A DNA stretch of 64,000 nucleotides from Phyllobacterium sp. YR531 (lineage in GTDB: Bacteria > Pseudomonadota > Alphaproteobacteria > Rhizobiales > Rhizobiaceae). Both the position numbers and the translations under genes were made by a program. Position 1 is the stretch's first letter. Each line of letters starts with the position of its first letter. Under the pieces are notes generated by a model. That model was not told where the DNA came from. It did no database searches and was given only the letters and a program-made list of their open reading frames with translations. The DNA lies in NCBI RefSeq assembly GCF_000282595.1, contig NZ_AKIZ01000035.1:248001-312000 (forward strand). The letters are read 5' to 3'. This document shows, one piece after another, positions 8,237 to 15,059 of this stretch.

Positions 8237-8584
8237 GGCGGCTTTCCTTCTGCAGAAACTGTTTTGATAGGGTCTATATAAGGATGGTCCGCATGTATCT
8301 CCATTGTGTCAGCGATCAACCGTGTCGCATGGGAATGTTCTGAACGGCCAACATGATACACGGCGCTACAAATATGTTGGACATCGCTTGCTCATGACAT
8401 GAGGGCGGTGCCCCGAAAACCAAATATTGCAATGGATTTGTATCACAAGGTATCTGAAAGCTGCTCCTATACAGTTGCGAACAATTCATCACAGCCAGTT
8501 TGCTGGACTTATGTGAGGGGCATACCTAATTAATGCATATCGTCATAATATATGATGAGCAATTTAATTATTGAGGAGCCTCCC
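8237..8584. other. 348-bp divergent intergenic region
   Basis: No convincing coding frame. It holds the upstream regions of DUF3095 and of the secreted hydrolase, a 13-bp perfect dyad at 8391-8403, and a strong GAGGAG ribosome site just before 8585. A looser AT-rich dyad (TCAT/ATGA arms) lies near 8543-8556. I could not assign -35/-10 boxes with confidence. Confidence 0.5.
8391..8403. promoter_or_regulatory. Perfect 13-bp dyad in divergent gap
   Basis: CTCATG-A-CATGAG is a perfect palindrome around one base, near the middle of the divergent region between DUF3095 and the secreted hydrolase. It could be an operator, but no regulator is encoded next to it. Confidence 0.3.
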
Positions 8585-9355
8585 ATGAAGAAATCCTATC
8601 TCCTACCCCTTGTTGCAAGCCTTGCTGTTGTTGCTTCGGGTGGATTCTCCGCAGGCCTTGCCGCTGAAATCAAAAACATTGTCATCGTGCATGGTGCCTT
8701 CGCCGATGGGTCCGGCTGGCGGGCAGTTTCAGATACCCTGACAAAGGATGGGTATAAGGTGACGCTGGTACAGCAACCGCTGACATCACTGGACGAAGAC
8801 GTTGCAGCAACCAAGCGCGTGCTCGACCTGCAGGACGGGCCGAGTATTCTCGTCGGCCATAGCTATGGTGGCATGGTGATTACCGGCGCAGGGAGTGCCG
8901 CCAACGTAGCGAGCCTCGTTTATGTTGCAGCATTCCAGCCCGATAAAGGCGAGAGCCTTGTCGATCTGGCAGGCAGCAAGCCGGTTGAAAATGCAAAGAA
9001 GGATACGATAAAGGCAACGCCGGATGGGTTCCTCTATCTTGATCCCGCCGCAGTACCGGAAGCTTTTGCGGCTGACCTGCCACTTGCTGAAGCGGAGTTT
9101 ATCGCGCGGTCGCAGGTATTCGCTTCGCAAAAAGCTTTCACGGCAAAATCCGGTGAACCGGCATGGAAAACCAAGCCAAGCATAGCCATTATTGCCAAGA
9201 GTGATCGCTCCATCAATCCTGATCTTCAGCGTGATATGGCAAAACGCGCTGGCAGCAAGGTCTATGAGCTGGAAGCAAGTCACGTTCCCTATGCATCAAA
9301 ACCGCAGGATGTGGCGAAGATCATCGAAGAAGCTGCCAAGAGCGCACCGAAGTAA
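8585..9355 (+). CDS. Secreted alpha/beta hydrolase
   Basis: 256 residues with a Sec signal peptide (MKKSYLLPLVASLAVVASGG, cleavage near AGLAAE). The mature part starts with the hydrolase strand NIVIVHGAFADGSGWR, has the nucleophile elbow VGHSYGGM (Ser) and ends with a catalytic His in EASHVPYASKP. Unlike the Tat hydrolases at 4925-7057 it uses Ser, so it belongs to the esterase-like branch that resembles salicylate esterase/AB-hydrolase_6 proteins. ATG 8585 follows GAGGAG. A strong terminator follows at 9374, so it is a single-gene unit. Confidence 0.87.
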   Translation: MKKSYLLPLVASLAVVASGGFSAGLAAEIKNIVIVHGAFADGSGWRAVSDTLTKDGYKVTLVQQPLTSLDEDVAATKRVLDLQDGPSILVGHSYGGMVITGAGSAANVASLVYVAAFQPDKGESLVDLAGSKPVENAKKDTIKATPDGFLYLDPAAVPEAFAADLPLAEAEFIARSQVFASQKAFTAKSGEPAWKTKPSIAIIAKSDRSINPDLQRDMAKRAGSKVYELEASHVPYASKPQDVAKIIEEAAKSAPK

Positions 9356-9373
9356 TTAAAGAAAGAGCACTGC

Positions 9374-9409
9374 AAAAATGCCGGTTGCAAAAAGCAGCCG
9401 GCATTTTTG
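9374..9409 (+). terminator. Rho-independent terminator
   Basis: AAAAATGCCGG (9374-9384) pairs with CCGGCATTTTT (9398-9408), followed by further T residues. It closes the secreted hydrolase gene. Confidence 0.88.
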
Positions 9410-9437
9410 TTTGGAAGCAGCAAAGCCTCTACAGAAA

Positions 9438-9474
9438 GTTACATTTCAGAGCAAAGTGAACACATCCCGGATAC
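9438..9474 (+). promoter_or_regulatory. Bipartite motif upstream of dipZ, shared with ohr
   Basis: GTTACATTTCAG at 9438-9449 and ACACATCCCGGATA at 9460-9473. The same two blocks with the same 22-bp start-to-start distance occur before ohr at 10858-10893. The second block begins 80 nt before the dipZ start. If GTTACA and ACACAT are the -35 and -10 boxes, the spacer is 16 bp, as for many ECF sigma promoters; this assignment is inference. Confidence 0.55.
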
Positions 9475-9539
9475 ACGTATCAATCCTAATGCGGTGACTG
9501 GCTGCGGCCAGTAATATCTCACCGCAAAGGATAAAGACC

Positions 9540-10814
9540 ATGATCATACTTGTAATTACCTTTCTTGGAGGTGTGCTGACTATTCTCAGCCCGTGCATCC
9601 TCCCTGTCCTCCCCTTTGTCTTTGCCCGTGCCGGGCGGCCATTCATGAAAAGCACTCTGCCGATGCTTGCTGGTATGGCACTAGCCTTTGCCGGTGTTGC
9701 GACTTTGGCGGCAGTGGGTGGCGGCTGGGCCGTGCAGGCCAATCAATATGGCCGCTATACGGCAATCGCGTTGCTTGCCGTGTTTGGCATTACGCTGGTT
9801 TCACCGGAAATATCGGAAAGGTTGATGCGTCCGGTGGTATCACTTGGCAACCGGCTGTTGCAAAAAGCGGATGGACGTGGCGCTGTGTCGTCCATAGGCG
9901 GCTCGCTTCTACTTGGTGTGGCAACTGGTCTTCTCTGGGCGCCATGTGCCGGACCCATACTCGGGCTTGTCTTGACGGGTGCAGCCTTGCAGGGCGCAAG
10001 CGTTAATACAACGCTGCTGCTTCTTTCCTACTCGGCAGGTGCAGCTACGTCTTTGGCGGTTGCCCTGCTGGTCGGCGGCAAAATATTGGCTCTCATGAAA
10101 AAATCATTTGGCGCAGGCGAGAGAGTTCGCCAGATTATTGGTGTTACGGTTCTTGCCGGTGTCGCAGCCATTGCGCTCGGACTTGATACCGGGTTTCTCG
10201 CCCGCCTGTCTTACACCAGCACGGCTGGACTGGAGCAGTCGATATTGAATCATGTGGAAGCGCAGGGCAAAAGCATTGCCGCTTCCAACTCCGTGAGTGG
10301 ACCCATGGTCGCGGTGGTGGAGAAGCGTTCCACAAAAAGCGACCTGCCGGTGGAAGGACTATTCCCGTCGCTGGATGGGGCTGTTCAATGGCTGAACTCA
10401 CCACCACTCACAACGGAGCAGCTCAAAGGCAAAGTTGTTCTCGTAGACTTCTGGACGTACTCCTGCATCAATTGCATTCATACTGTTCCCTATGTTCGCG
10501 CCTGGGCAGAGAAGTACAAGGATCAGGGTCTCGTTGTCGTCGGCGTTCACGCTCCGGAATATGCTTTTGAGAAGAATATCGAGAACGTGAAAAAGGCCGT
10601 GAAGGATTTTCAGATCGGATATCCCGTGGCTATCGATAACGACTTCAAGATCTGGAGAGCGTTCGAGAACAGTTATTGGCCCGCCCATTACTTTATCGAT
10701 GCCAAAGGACAGATTCGCTATCACCATTTCGGTGAGGGTGACTATGAGCAATCCGAAAAAGTCATTCAGGATCTTCTGGCAGAAGCAGCGGGACTGCAGG
10801 CATCAAACGGATAA
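9540..10814 (+). CDS. DipZ-type CcdA-thioredoxin fusion
   Basis: 424 residues. Residues 1-230 form a CcdA-like membrane domain with six or so helices and the two redox cysteines in ILSPCILP and WAPCAGP. After a linker, residues from about 275 form a periplasmic redoxin/TlpA-like domain with the active site TYSCINCIHT. The protein moves reducing power from the cytoplasm to periplasmic thiols, in the manner of DsbD. It lacks the extra C-terminal carbohydrate-binding-like domain seen in longer DipZ proteins. It precedes ohr and shares an upstream motif with it, suggesting joint control in thiol or peroxide stress. AAAGGA precedes the start. Confidence 0.88.
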   Translation: MIILVITFLGGVLTILSPCILPVLPFVFARAGRPFMKSTLPMLAGMALAFAGVATLAAVGGGWAVQANQYGRYTAIALLAVFGITLVSPEISERLMRPVVSLGNRLLQKADGRGAVSSIGGSLLLGVATGLLWAPCAGPILGLVLTGAALQGASVNTTLLLLSYSAGAATSLAVALLVGGKILALMKKSFGAGERVRQIIGVTVLAGVAAIALGLDTGFLARLSYTSTAGLEQSILNHVEAQGKSIAASNSVSGPMVAVVEKRSTKSDLPVEGLFPSLDGAVQWLNSPPLTTEQLKGKVVLVDFWTYSCINCIHTVPYVRAWAEKYKDQGLVVVGVHAPEYAFEKNIENVKKAVKDFQIGYPVAIDNDFKIWRAFENSYWPAHYFIDAKGQIRYHHFGEGDYEQSEKVIQDLLAEAAGLQASNG

Positions 10815-10822
10815 TGGAAAGT

Positions 10823-10842
10823 CTGCGGGCCACGGCCCGCAG
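10823..10842. terminator. GC-rich hairpin after dipZ
   Basis: CTGCGGGC (10823-10830) pairs with GCCCGCAG (10835-10842) around CACG. It begins 9 nt after the dipZ stop. No T-run follows, so it may be a weak or Rho-assisted terminator that separates dipZ from ohr. Confidence 0.5.
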
Positions 10843-10857
10843 CCCCTCCTACACTAC

Positions 10858-10893
10858 GTTACAATTCAGGCCGTTCCAGACACATGCCGGATA
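10858..10893 (+). promoter_or_regulatory. Bipartite motif upstream of ohr, shared with dipZ
   Basis: GTTACAATTCAG at 10858-10869 and ACACATGCCGGATA at 10880-10893, start-to-start 22 bp. The second block begins 81 nt before the ohr start, against 80 nt at dipZ. Only one base differs in each block between the two copies, while the 10 bases between blocks are mostly different. Confidence 0.55.
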
Positions 10894-10960
10894 AGTACCC
10901 GGCGCTTTATTACGTCGGCTCAAAGAGCACAGAAGTACAACCAGTGAAGGAAACAAAATC

Positions 10961-11377
10961 ATGAGTAAGATCGACCGCGTTCTTTATACCGGAAAGACAG
11001 TGACTACAGGCGGCCGGGATGGCGCATCCCGCAGCTCCGATGGGCGGTTGGACATTAAACTTTCGTCACCTGGAACAACTGGCGCTGGCACCAACCCTGA
11101 GCAATTGTTCGCAGCCGGGTGGTCAGCCTGCTTCATCGGTGCCATGGGACTCGCCGCTACCAAGTTGAAAGTCGCTTTGCCTGCTGATCTGTCCGTTAAT
11201 ACGGAAGTCGATCTCGGCGTGACTGAGGGAGCATACTTTCTCCAGGCCCGTCTTGACGTTAGCTTGCCCGGCCTTGATCGGGATACTGCTCAGGCACTGG
11301 TGGATGCAGCACATCAAACATGCCCTTATTCAAAGGCGACGCGCGGCAACATAGATGTCGTTATTACGCTGCAGTAG
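10961..11377 (+). CDS. ohr: Organic hydroperoxide resistance protein Ohr
   Basis: 138 residues, the standard Ohr length. It has the two active cysteines, Cys57 (in GWSACFIGAM) and Cys121 (in HQTCPYSKATRGN), and the family opening VLYTGKTVTTGGRDG. Ohr reduces fatty-acid hydroperoxides with lipoamide as electron donor in the cytoplasm. It is convergent with the ohrR regulator and shares a bidirectional terminator with it. The start has AAGGAAA about 10 nt upstream. Confidence 0.94.
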   Translation: MSKIDRVLYTGKTVTTGGRDGASRSSDGRLDIKLSSPGTTGAGTNPEQLFAAGWSACFIGAMGLAATKLKVALPADLSVNTEVDLGVTEGAYFLQARLDVSLPGLDRDTAQALVDAAHQTCPYSKATRGNIDVVITLQ

Positions 11378-11395
11378 ATGAAACGACGATGTCGC

Positions 11396-11430
11396 AAAGG
11401 AGTGAGTTCCCCAAGGATATTCACTCCTTT
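11396..11430. terminator. Bidirectional terminator between ohr and ohrR
   Basis: AAAGGAGTGA (11396-11405) pairs with TCACTCCTTT (11421-11430). It ends 1 bp before the ohrR stop codon and serves both convergent genes. Confidence 0.8.
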
Positions 11431-11431
11431 G

Positions 11432-11893
11432 CTATTCGCGACTGGCCTTGAGAAGGTTGTTCCGCAGGTTAGCCACGGCCTTCTGCAATATGGGAAATTC
11501 CTCCGGTGTCAGGCCGGAAGCCTTCATGGTAATTTCGCCAAAGCCAAAACCTCTTTCGCGAAGCTCGCGGCCAGAATCGGTCAATGAAATACGCACGTTG
11601 CGTTCATCCACCGTATCGCGGTTACGATGAAGATAACCCATGGTCTCCAGCCGTTTTAACATGGGGGTCATGGTGCTTGGCTCAAGAAACAGCTTCTCAC
11701 TCAAACTTTTGACTGTCTGGTTATCTTCTTCCCACAGGGCGATGATCGTTATGTATTGCGGGTAGGTAAGCCCAAGCGCTTCGAGAACAGGCTTGTAGAC
11801 CCGCGAATATGCAAGGTTGGTTGAGTAGATAGAAAAGCACATGAAGTCGGCAAGTTTTGCTGTCTTTGTGCGTGTCGGGGTCTGGTCAGTCAT
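11432..11893 (-). CDS. ohrR: MarR family peroxide sensor OhrR
   Basis: 153 residues with a MarR winged helix (LSEKLFLEPSTMTPMLKRLE, then DERNVRISLTDSG). The N-terminus carries the peroxide-sensing Cys19 in ADFMCFSIYSTN and the Tyr residues of the OhrR pocket (SRVYKP, LGLTYPQY). OhrR represses ohr until this Cys is oxidised by organic hydroperoxide. I start at ATG 11893, which follows a perfect GGAGGTGA ribosome site; the frame extends 4 codons upstream. Here ohrR is convergent with ohr rather than divergent, so the two promoters are separate. Confidence 0.93.
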   Translation of the reverse strand: MTDQTPTRTKTAKLADFMCFSIYSTNLAYSRVYKPVLEALGLTYPQYITIIALWEEDNQTVKSLSEKLFLEPSTMTPMLKRLETMGYLHRNRDTVDERNVRISLTDSGRELRERGFGFGEITMKASGLTPEEFPILQKAVANLRNNLLKASRE

Positions 11894-11918
11894 AATCACC
11901 TCCATCTCTTATCACAAT

Positions 11919-11994
11919 TAATTATTACGCAAATGATTATCAAGCTTGCATTTCCAATCGCATGGAGATATATAATTATCACAATAACTAATTG
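11919..11994. promoter_or_regulatory. AT-rich direct repeats upstream of ohrR, candidate OhrR sites
   Basis: TTATCACAAT occurs at 11919-11928 and again at 11976-11985. The second runs into a near dyad CAATAACTAATTG (11982-11994); the first into CAATTAATTATT. AT-rich CAATT/AATTG dyads are typical OhrR targets. Position just upstream of ohrR suggests autoregulation; binding is inferred. Confidence 0.4.
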
Positions 11995-12011
11995 CACATA
12001 ATTTAAATAAG

Positions 12012-12155
12012 GTGAATGTGCTGAAGTTATCAGCGATCTTCCTGATAGTGTTTGCCGTGTTTGCTGCGCCGTGCGTCTACGACAGCACCTCCCGCGAACC
12101 ATCGGCACTGGCCGGAATCGTTGCACCATTTTCTGCAGCCAGCGCGGTTCGATAA
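12012..12155 (+). CDS. Possible small exported peptide (47 aa)
   Basis: A GTG-initiated frame with TAAG just upstream encodes 47 residues. A Lys at position 5 is followed by a strongly hydrophobic stretch (LSAIFLIVFAVFAAPC) and then a polar tail rich in Ala and Ser. The layout resembles a signal peptide or lipoprotein leader. No family is recognised, and the gene ends 33 bp before the GST gene. It could equally be a chance frame in the GST leader. Confidence 0.3.
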   Translation: MNVLKLSAIFLIVFAVFAAPCVYDSTSREPSALAGIVAPFSAASAVR

Positions 12156-12187
12156 TCCAACCCCGTCGAAAGTATGAGGAGCTTGTT

Positions 12188-12859
12188 ATGAAACTCTACG
12201 ACAACGAAATTTCATCTGCGGCATCGCGCGTTCGCATAGCACTCGCACTGAAGAACGTGCCGTATGAAAAACTGCAAATCGGCATTCTCGGCCCGGACGC
12301 CGAGAACCGGCAATCCGGCTACTTGAGCGTCAATCCGCAAGGGCTCGTCCCGGCTCTTTTAACTGATCAGGGTTCTCTGATTACTCAGTCGCTGGCAATT
12401 ATCGAATATCTCGATGAGGTGTATCCCAAGCCATCGCTCTTGTCCGAGAATGCCGAAGATCGCGCATTTTCACGTTCTATAGCGCTTCTGATTGCAGCGG
12501 AAATCCATGCCCTGTTGCCACCGAGAATCAGGGCGCGCCTGCTTGGCATTCCGGGCTTTGGCACTGCCGATGTTACCGCATGGAATTGGCATTGGATTCT
12601 TGAGGGAATGAACGCAGTTGAAGCACTGCTCGCCAGCCGGAAGCAAACAAGGTTCTCTGCCGGGGATAATCCTTCCGTTGCGGACGTCTTTCTCTTCCCG
12701 CAAGCGATTAATACGGAGCGTGCGGGGGCTGATCTTGCTCAATGGCCGCATTTATCGCGGATTGTATCGTCGCTGAGAACAATTCCCGCCTTTGCTGAAA
12801 ACGCACCCGTTGCTGCCAATCCTGCCGCCGCGCCACAGCCTGTTGCAGCAACAGTCTGA
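12188..12859 (+). CDS. Glutathione S-transferase family protein, zeta-class-like
   Basis: 223 residues. The thioredoxin-like N-terminal domain starts KLYDNEISSAASRVRIALAL, close to the zeta-class SSxxxRVRIAL signature of maleylacetoacetate isomerase, and has NPQGLVPAL and TQSLAIIEYLDE for glutathione binding. The helical C-terminal domain ends in an Ala/Pro-rich tail. It may isomerise a maleyl compound or detoxify electrophiles; no tyrosine-degradation genes are nearby, so the isomerase role is uncertain. ATG 12188 follows GAGGAG. It lies 31 bp upstream of a two-component system in the same direction. Confidence 0.8.
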   Translation: MKLYDNEISSAASRVRIALALKNVPYEKLQIGILGPDAENRQSGYLSVNPQGLVPALLTDQGSLITQSLAIIEYLDEVYPKPSLLSENAEDRAFSRSIALLIAAEIHALLPPRIRARLLGIPGFGTADVTAWNWHWILEGMNAVEALLASRKQTRFSAGDNPSVADVFLFPQAINTERAGADLAQWPHLSRIVSSLRTIPAFAENAPVAANPAAAPQPVAATV

Positions 12860-12890
12860 AATCTCCGTAACTCGATCAAAGGTTCGTTCG

Positions 12891-13631
12891 ATGGATCATA
12901 TTGACCACATACTCATTGTCGATGACGATCGCGAAATCCGTGAACTGGTTTCCAGCTATCTTAAAAAGAGTGGCCTGCGTGTAACCACCGCAGCAGATGG
13001 TCGACACATGCGGAAATTTCTCGAGGCAAATTCCGTTGATCTCATCATTCTTGATGTGATGATGCCTGGTGACGATGGTCTGGTACTCTGCCGGGAACTG
13101 CGTGCCGGAAAACACAAATCCACGCCAGTACTCATGCTGACTGCCCGTAACGATGAAACAGATCGCATTATCGGCCTGGAAATGGGCGCTGATGACTATC
13201 TGACAAAGCCATTTGCCGCCCGTGAATTGCTTGCTCGTATTAAAGCCGTTCTTCGCCGCACGCGTATGCTTCCACCAAACCTCCAGATCACTGAAATTGG
13301 CCAATTGCTTTCCTTCGGTGACTGGCAATTGAATACATCCGGACGGCACTTGCTCGATCGGAACGGGACAACGGTGGCTTTGAGTGGCGCGGAGTATCGT
13401 CTCCTGCGAGTGTTTGTGGATCACCCCCAGCGTGTACTCAACCGGGACCAATTGCTGAACCTGACACAAGGACGCGAAGCTGAATTGTTCGACCGGTCAA
13501 TTGATCTGCTCGTCAGCCGTTTGCGGCAACGCCTTGCCGACGATGCGCGCGGATCATCCTATATCAAGACTGTCCGAAGCGAAGGCTATGTCTTTTCCAT
13601 GCCTGTCGAGATCACCGAGGTCCGGCAATGA
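12891..13631 (+). CDS. OmpR family response regulator
   Basis: 246 residues. The receiver domain (4-120) has the acidic pair in VDDDRE, phosphoacceptor Asp55 in LIILDVMMPG, and Lys in YLTKPF. The C-terminal winged helix (about 150-240) contains LSGAEYRLLRVFVDHPQRVL and ends in VRSEGYVF. ATG 12891 is chosen because it gives a normal receiver N-terminus; the frame extends into the GST gene. Its stop overlaps the kinase start by 4 bp. The signal is unknown; the promoter is probably shared with the GST. Confidence 0.92.
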   Translation: MDHIDHILIVDDDREIRELVSSYLKKSGLRVTTAADGRHMRKFLEANSVDLIILDVMMPGDDGLVLCRELRAGKHKSTPVLMLTARNDETDRIIGLEMGADDYLTKPFAARELLARIKAVLRRTRMLPPNLQITEIGQLLSFGDWQLNTSGRHLLDRNGTTVALSGAEYRLLRVFVDHPQRVLNRDQLLNLTQGREAELFDRSIDLLVSRLRQRLADDARGSSYIKTVRSEGYVFSMPVEITEVRQ

Positions 13632-14941
13632 GTGCCATAGCCATTTTATCACTTCGCCCTTGGCCCCGGACTTTGCGTGCACGGCTGTTTCTGATTTTTC
13701 TGGCAGGACTGACCATCGCCCACTGCATGTCATTCGGAGTTCTGTTTCTTGAGCGCTATATGACAGCCAAAGCGATGATGCTCACAAACTTTGAACAGGA
13801 TGTGGCAACGTCAGTAGCGGTTCTGGATCATCTGCCTGCCAATGAACGGGGTCAGTGGGCAGGGCGTCTCGACAAGGGTAATGCGCGCTACATTCTAGGG
13901 CCAGGCGTCACAGGCATCCCCGAGCTTACCAGCACAGGTGTTGATGTTGAATTGACTATCCGCAAAGCGGTTGGTCCGAACATACCCGTTTCAGTTGAAT
14001 CTATTCAAGGCACAAAACGGGTTCAGGCCAAGCTGATCCTGAGTGATGGCTCACCGCTGACGATCGAAGTAAATCCCACGATCATGCCGATTGCAGATTG
14101 GCTTCCTCTTGTTTTGATAACCCAGTTGGTGCTGATCATCCTTTGCAGCTGGTTTGCGGTTCGTCTTGCGATACGGCCGCTGGTCGATCTTGCAAACGCT
14201 GCCGATGCATTGGACCCCAACAAGACAGCCCCGCGGCTGAGCGAAACAGGGCCGAGTGAAGTTGCCTATGCTGCCACCGCTTTCAATGCGATGCGTGATC
14301 GTATCGCGCATTATCTTGAAGAGAGAGTGCAGATACTCGCCTCCATTTCACATGATTTGCAGACACCCATCACGCGCATGAAATTGCGGGCCGAGTTCTC
14401 GGAAGGTTCGGCAGAAAAGGACAAGCTGATCCAGGATTTAGCCGAGATTGAGCGGCTCGTGCATGAGGGTATTGCCTATGCGCGCAGTGCGCACGGCAAC
14501 ACAGAGAAATCCACAAAAGTCGATATCGAATCCTTCATGGAAAGCCTTGTTTACGATTATCAGGACACTGGAAAATCCGTATCGATAGCCGGTGATGTTG
14601 AAACGGCGATATTGACCCGGCCTCATGCATTACGCCGTATTTTCACAAATCTCATCGACAATGCACTCAAGTTTGGCGGAAGTGCCGAAGTGAGTTTACA
14701 GCAAAATGCAGAAGGCTATGTTTTGATTAGTGTCCTTGATCGAGGTCCCGGTATTCCCGACGATCAACTGGAGGCAGTGCTTCAGCCATTCTTTCGGCTT
14801 GAACAATCTCGCAATCGCGGCACTGGGGGGACGGGGCTGGGACTTGCCATCGCACATCAATTGGCGATGGGCATAGGCGCGACGCTTAAGCTGCGCAATC
14901 GAGATGGCGGCGGCTTATCGGCAGAGCTTACTCTAAATTGA
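13628..14941 (+). CDS. Sensor histidine kinase
   Basis: 437 residues. Two membrane helices (about 20-42 and 150-175) flank a periplasmic sensor of roughly 105 residues. A HAMP linker follows, then the H-box ASISHDLQTPITRMKLRAEF, the N-box FTNLIDNALKFGG, and ATP-lid motifs DRGPGIPDDQ and GTGLGLAIAHQL. It is the partner of the regulator it overlaps by ATGA. The periplasmic domain gives no clue to the ligand. The pair resembles EnvZ/OmpR-type systems in domain order. Confidence 0.93.
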   Translation: MSAIAILSLRPWPRTLRARLFLIFLAGLTIAHCMSFGVLFLERYMTAKAMMLTNFEQDVATSVAVLDHLPANERGQWAGRLDKGNARYILGPGVTGIPELTSTGVDVELTIRKAVGPNIPVSVESIQGTKRVQAKLILSDGSPLTIEVNPTIMPIADWLPLVLITQLVLIILCSWFAVRLAIRPLVDLANAADALDPNKTAPRLSETGPSEVAYAATAFNAMRDRIAHYLEERVQILASISHDLQTPITRMKLRAEFSEGSAEKDKLIQDLAEIERLVHEGIAYARSAHGNTEKSTKVDIESFMESLVYDYQDTGKSVSIAGDVETAILTRPHALRRIFTNLIDNALKFGGSAEVSLQQNAEGYVLISVLDRGPGIPDDQLEAVLQPFFRLEQSRNRGTGGTGLGLAIAHQLAMGIGATLKLRNRDGGGLSAELTLN

Positions 14942-15059
14942 TTGGCTTTTGTTTGCCTACTATCGAGGTATGCGTCTTGACGGGCCATATGGTCAATCCA
15001 TAACTGTTGAAGCCTGAAAGGTAGATGAAATCGACGTTTCATCAGCATGAGAGATCTGA

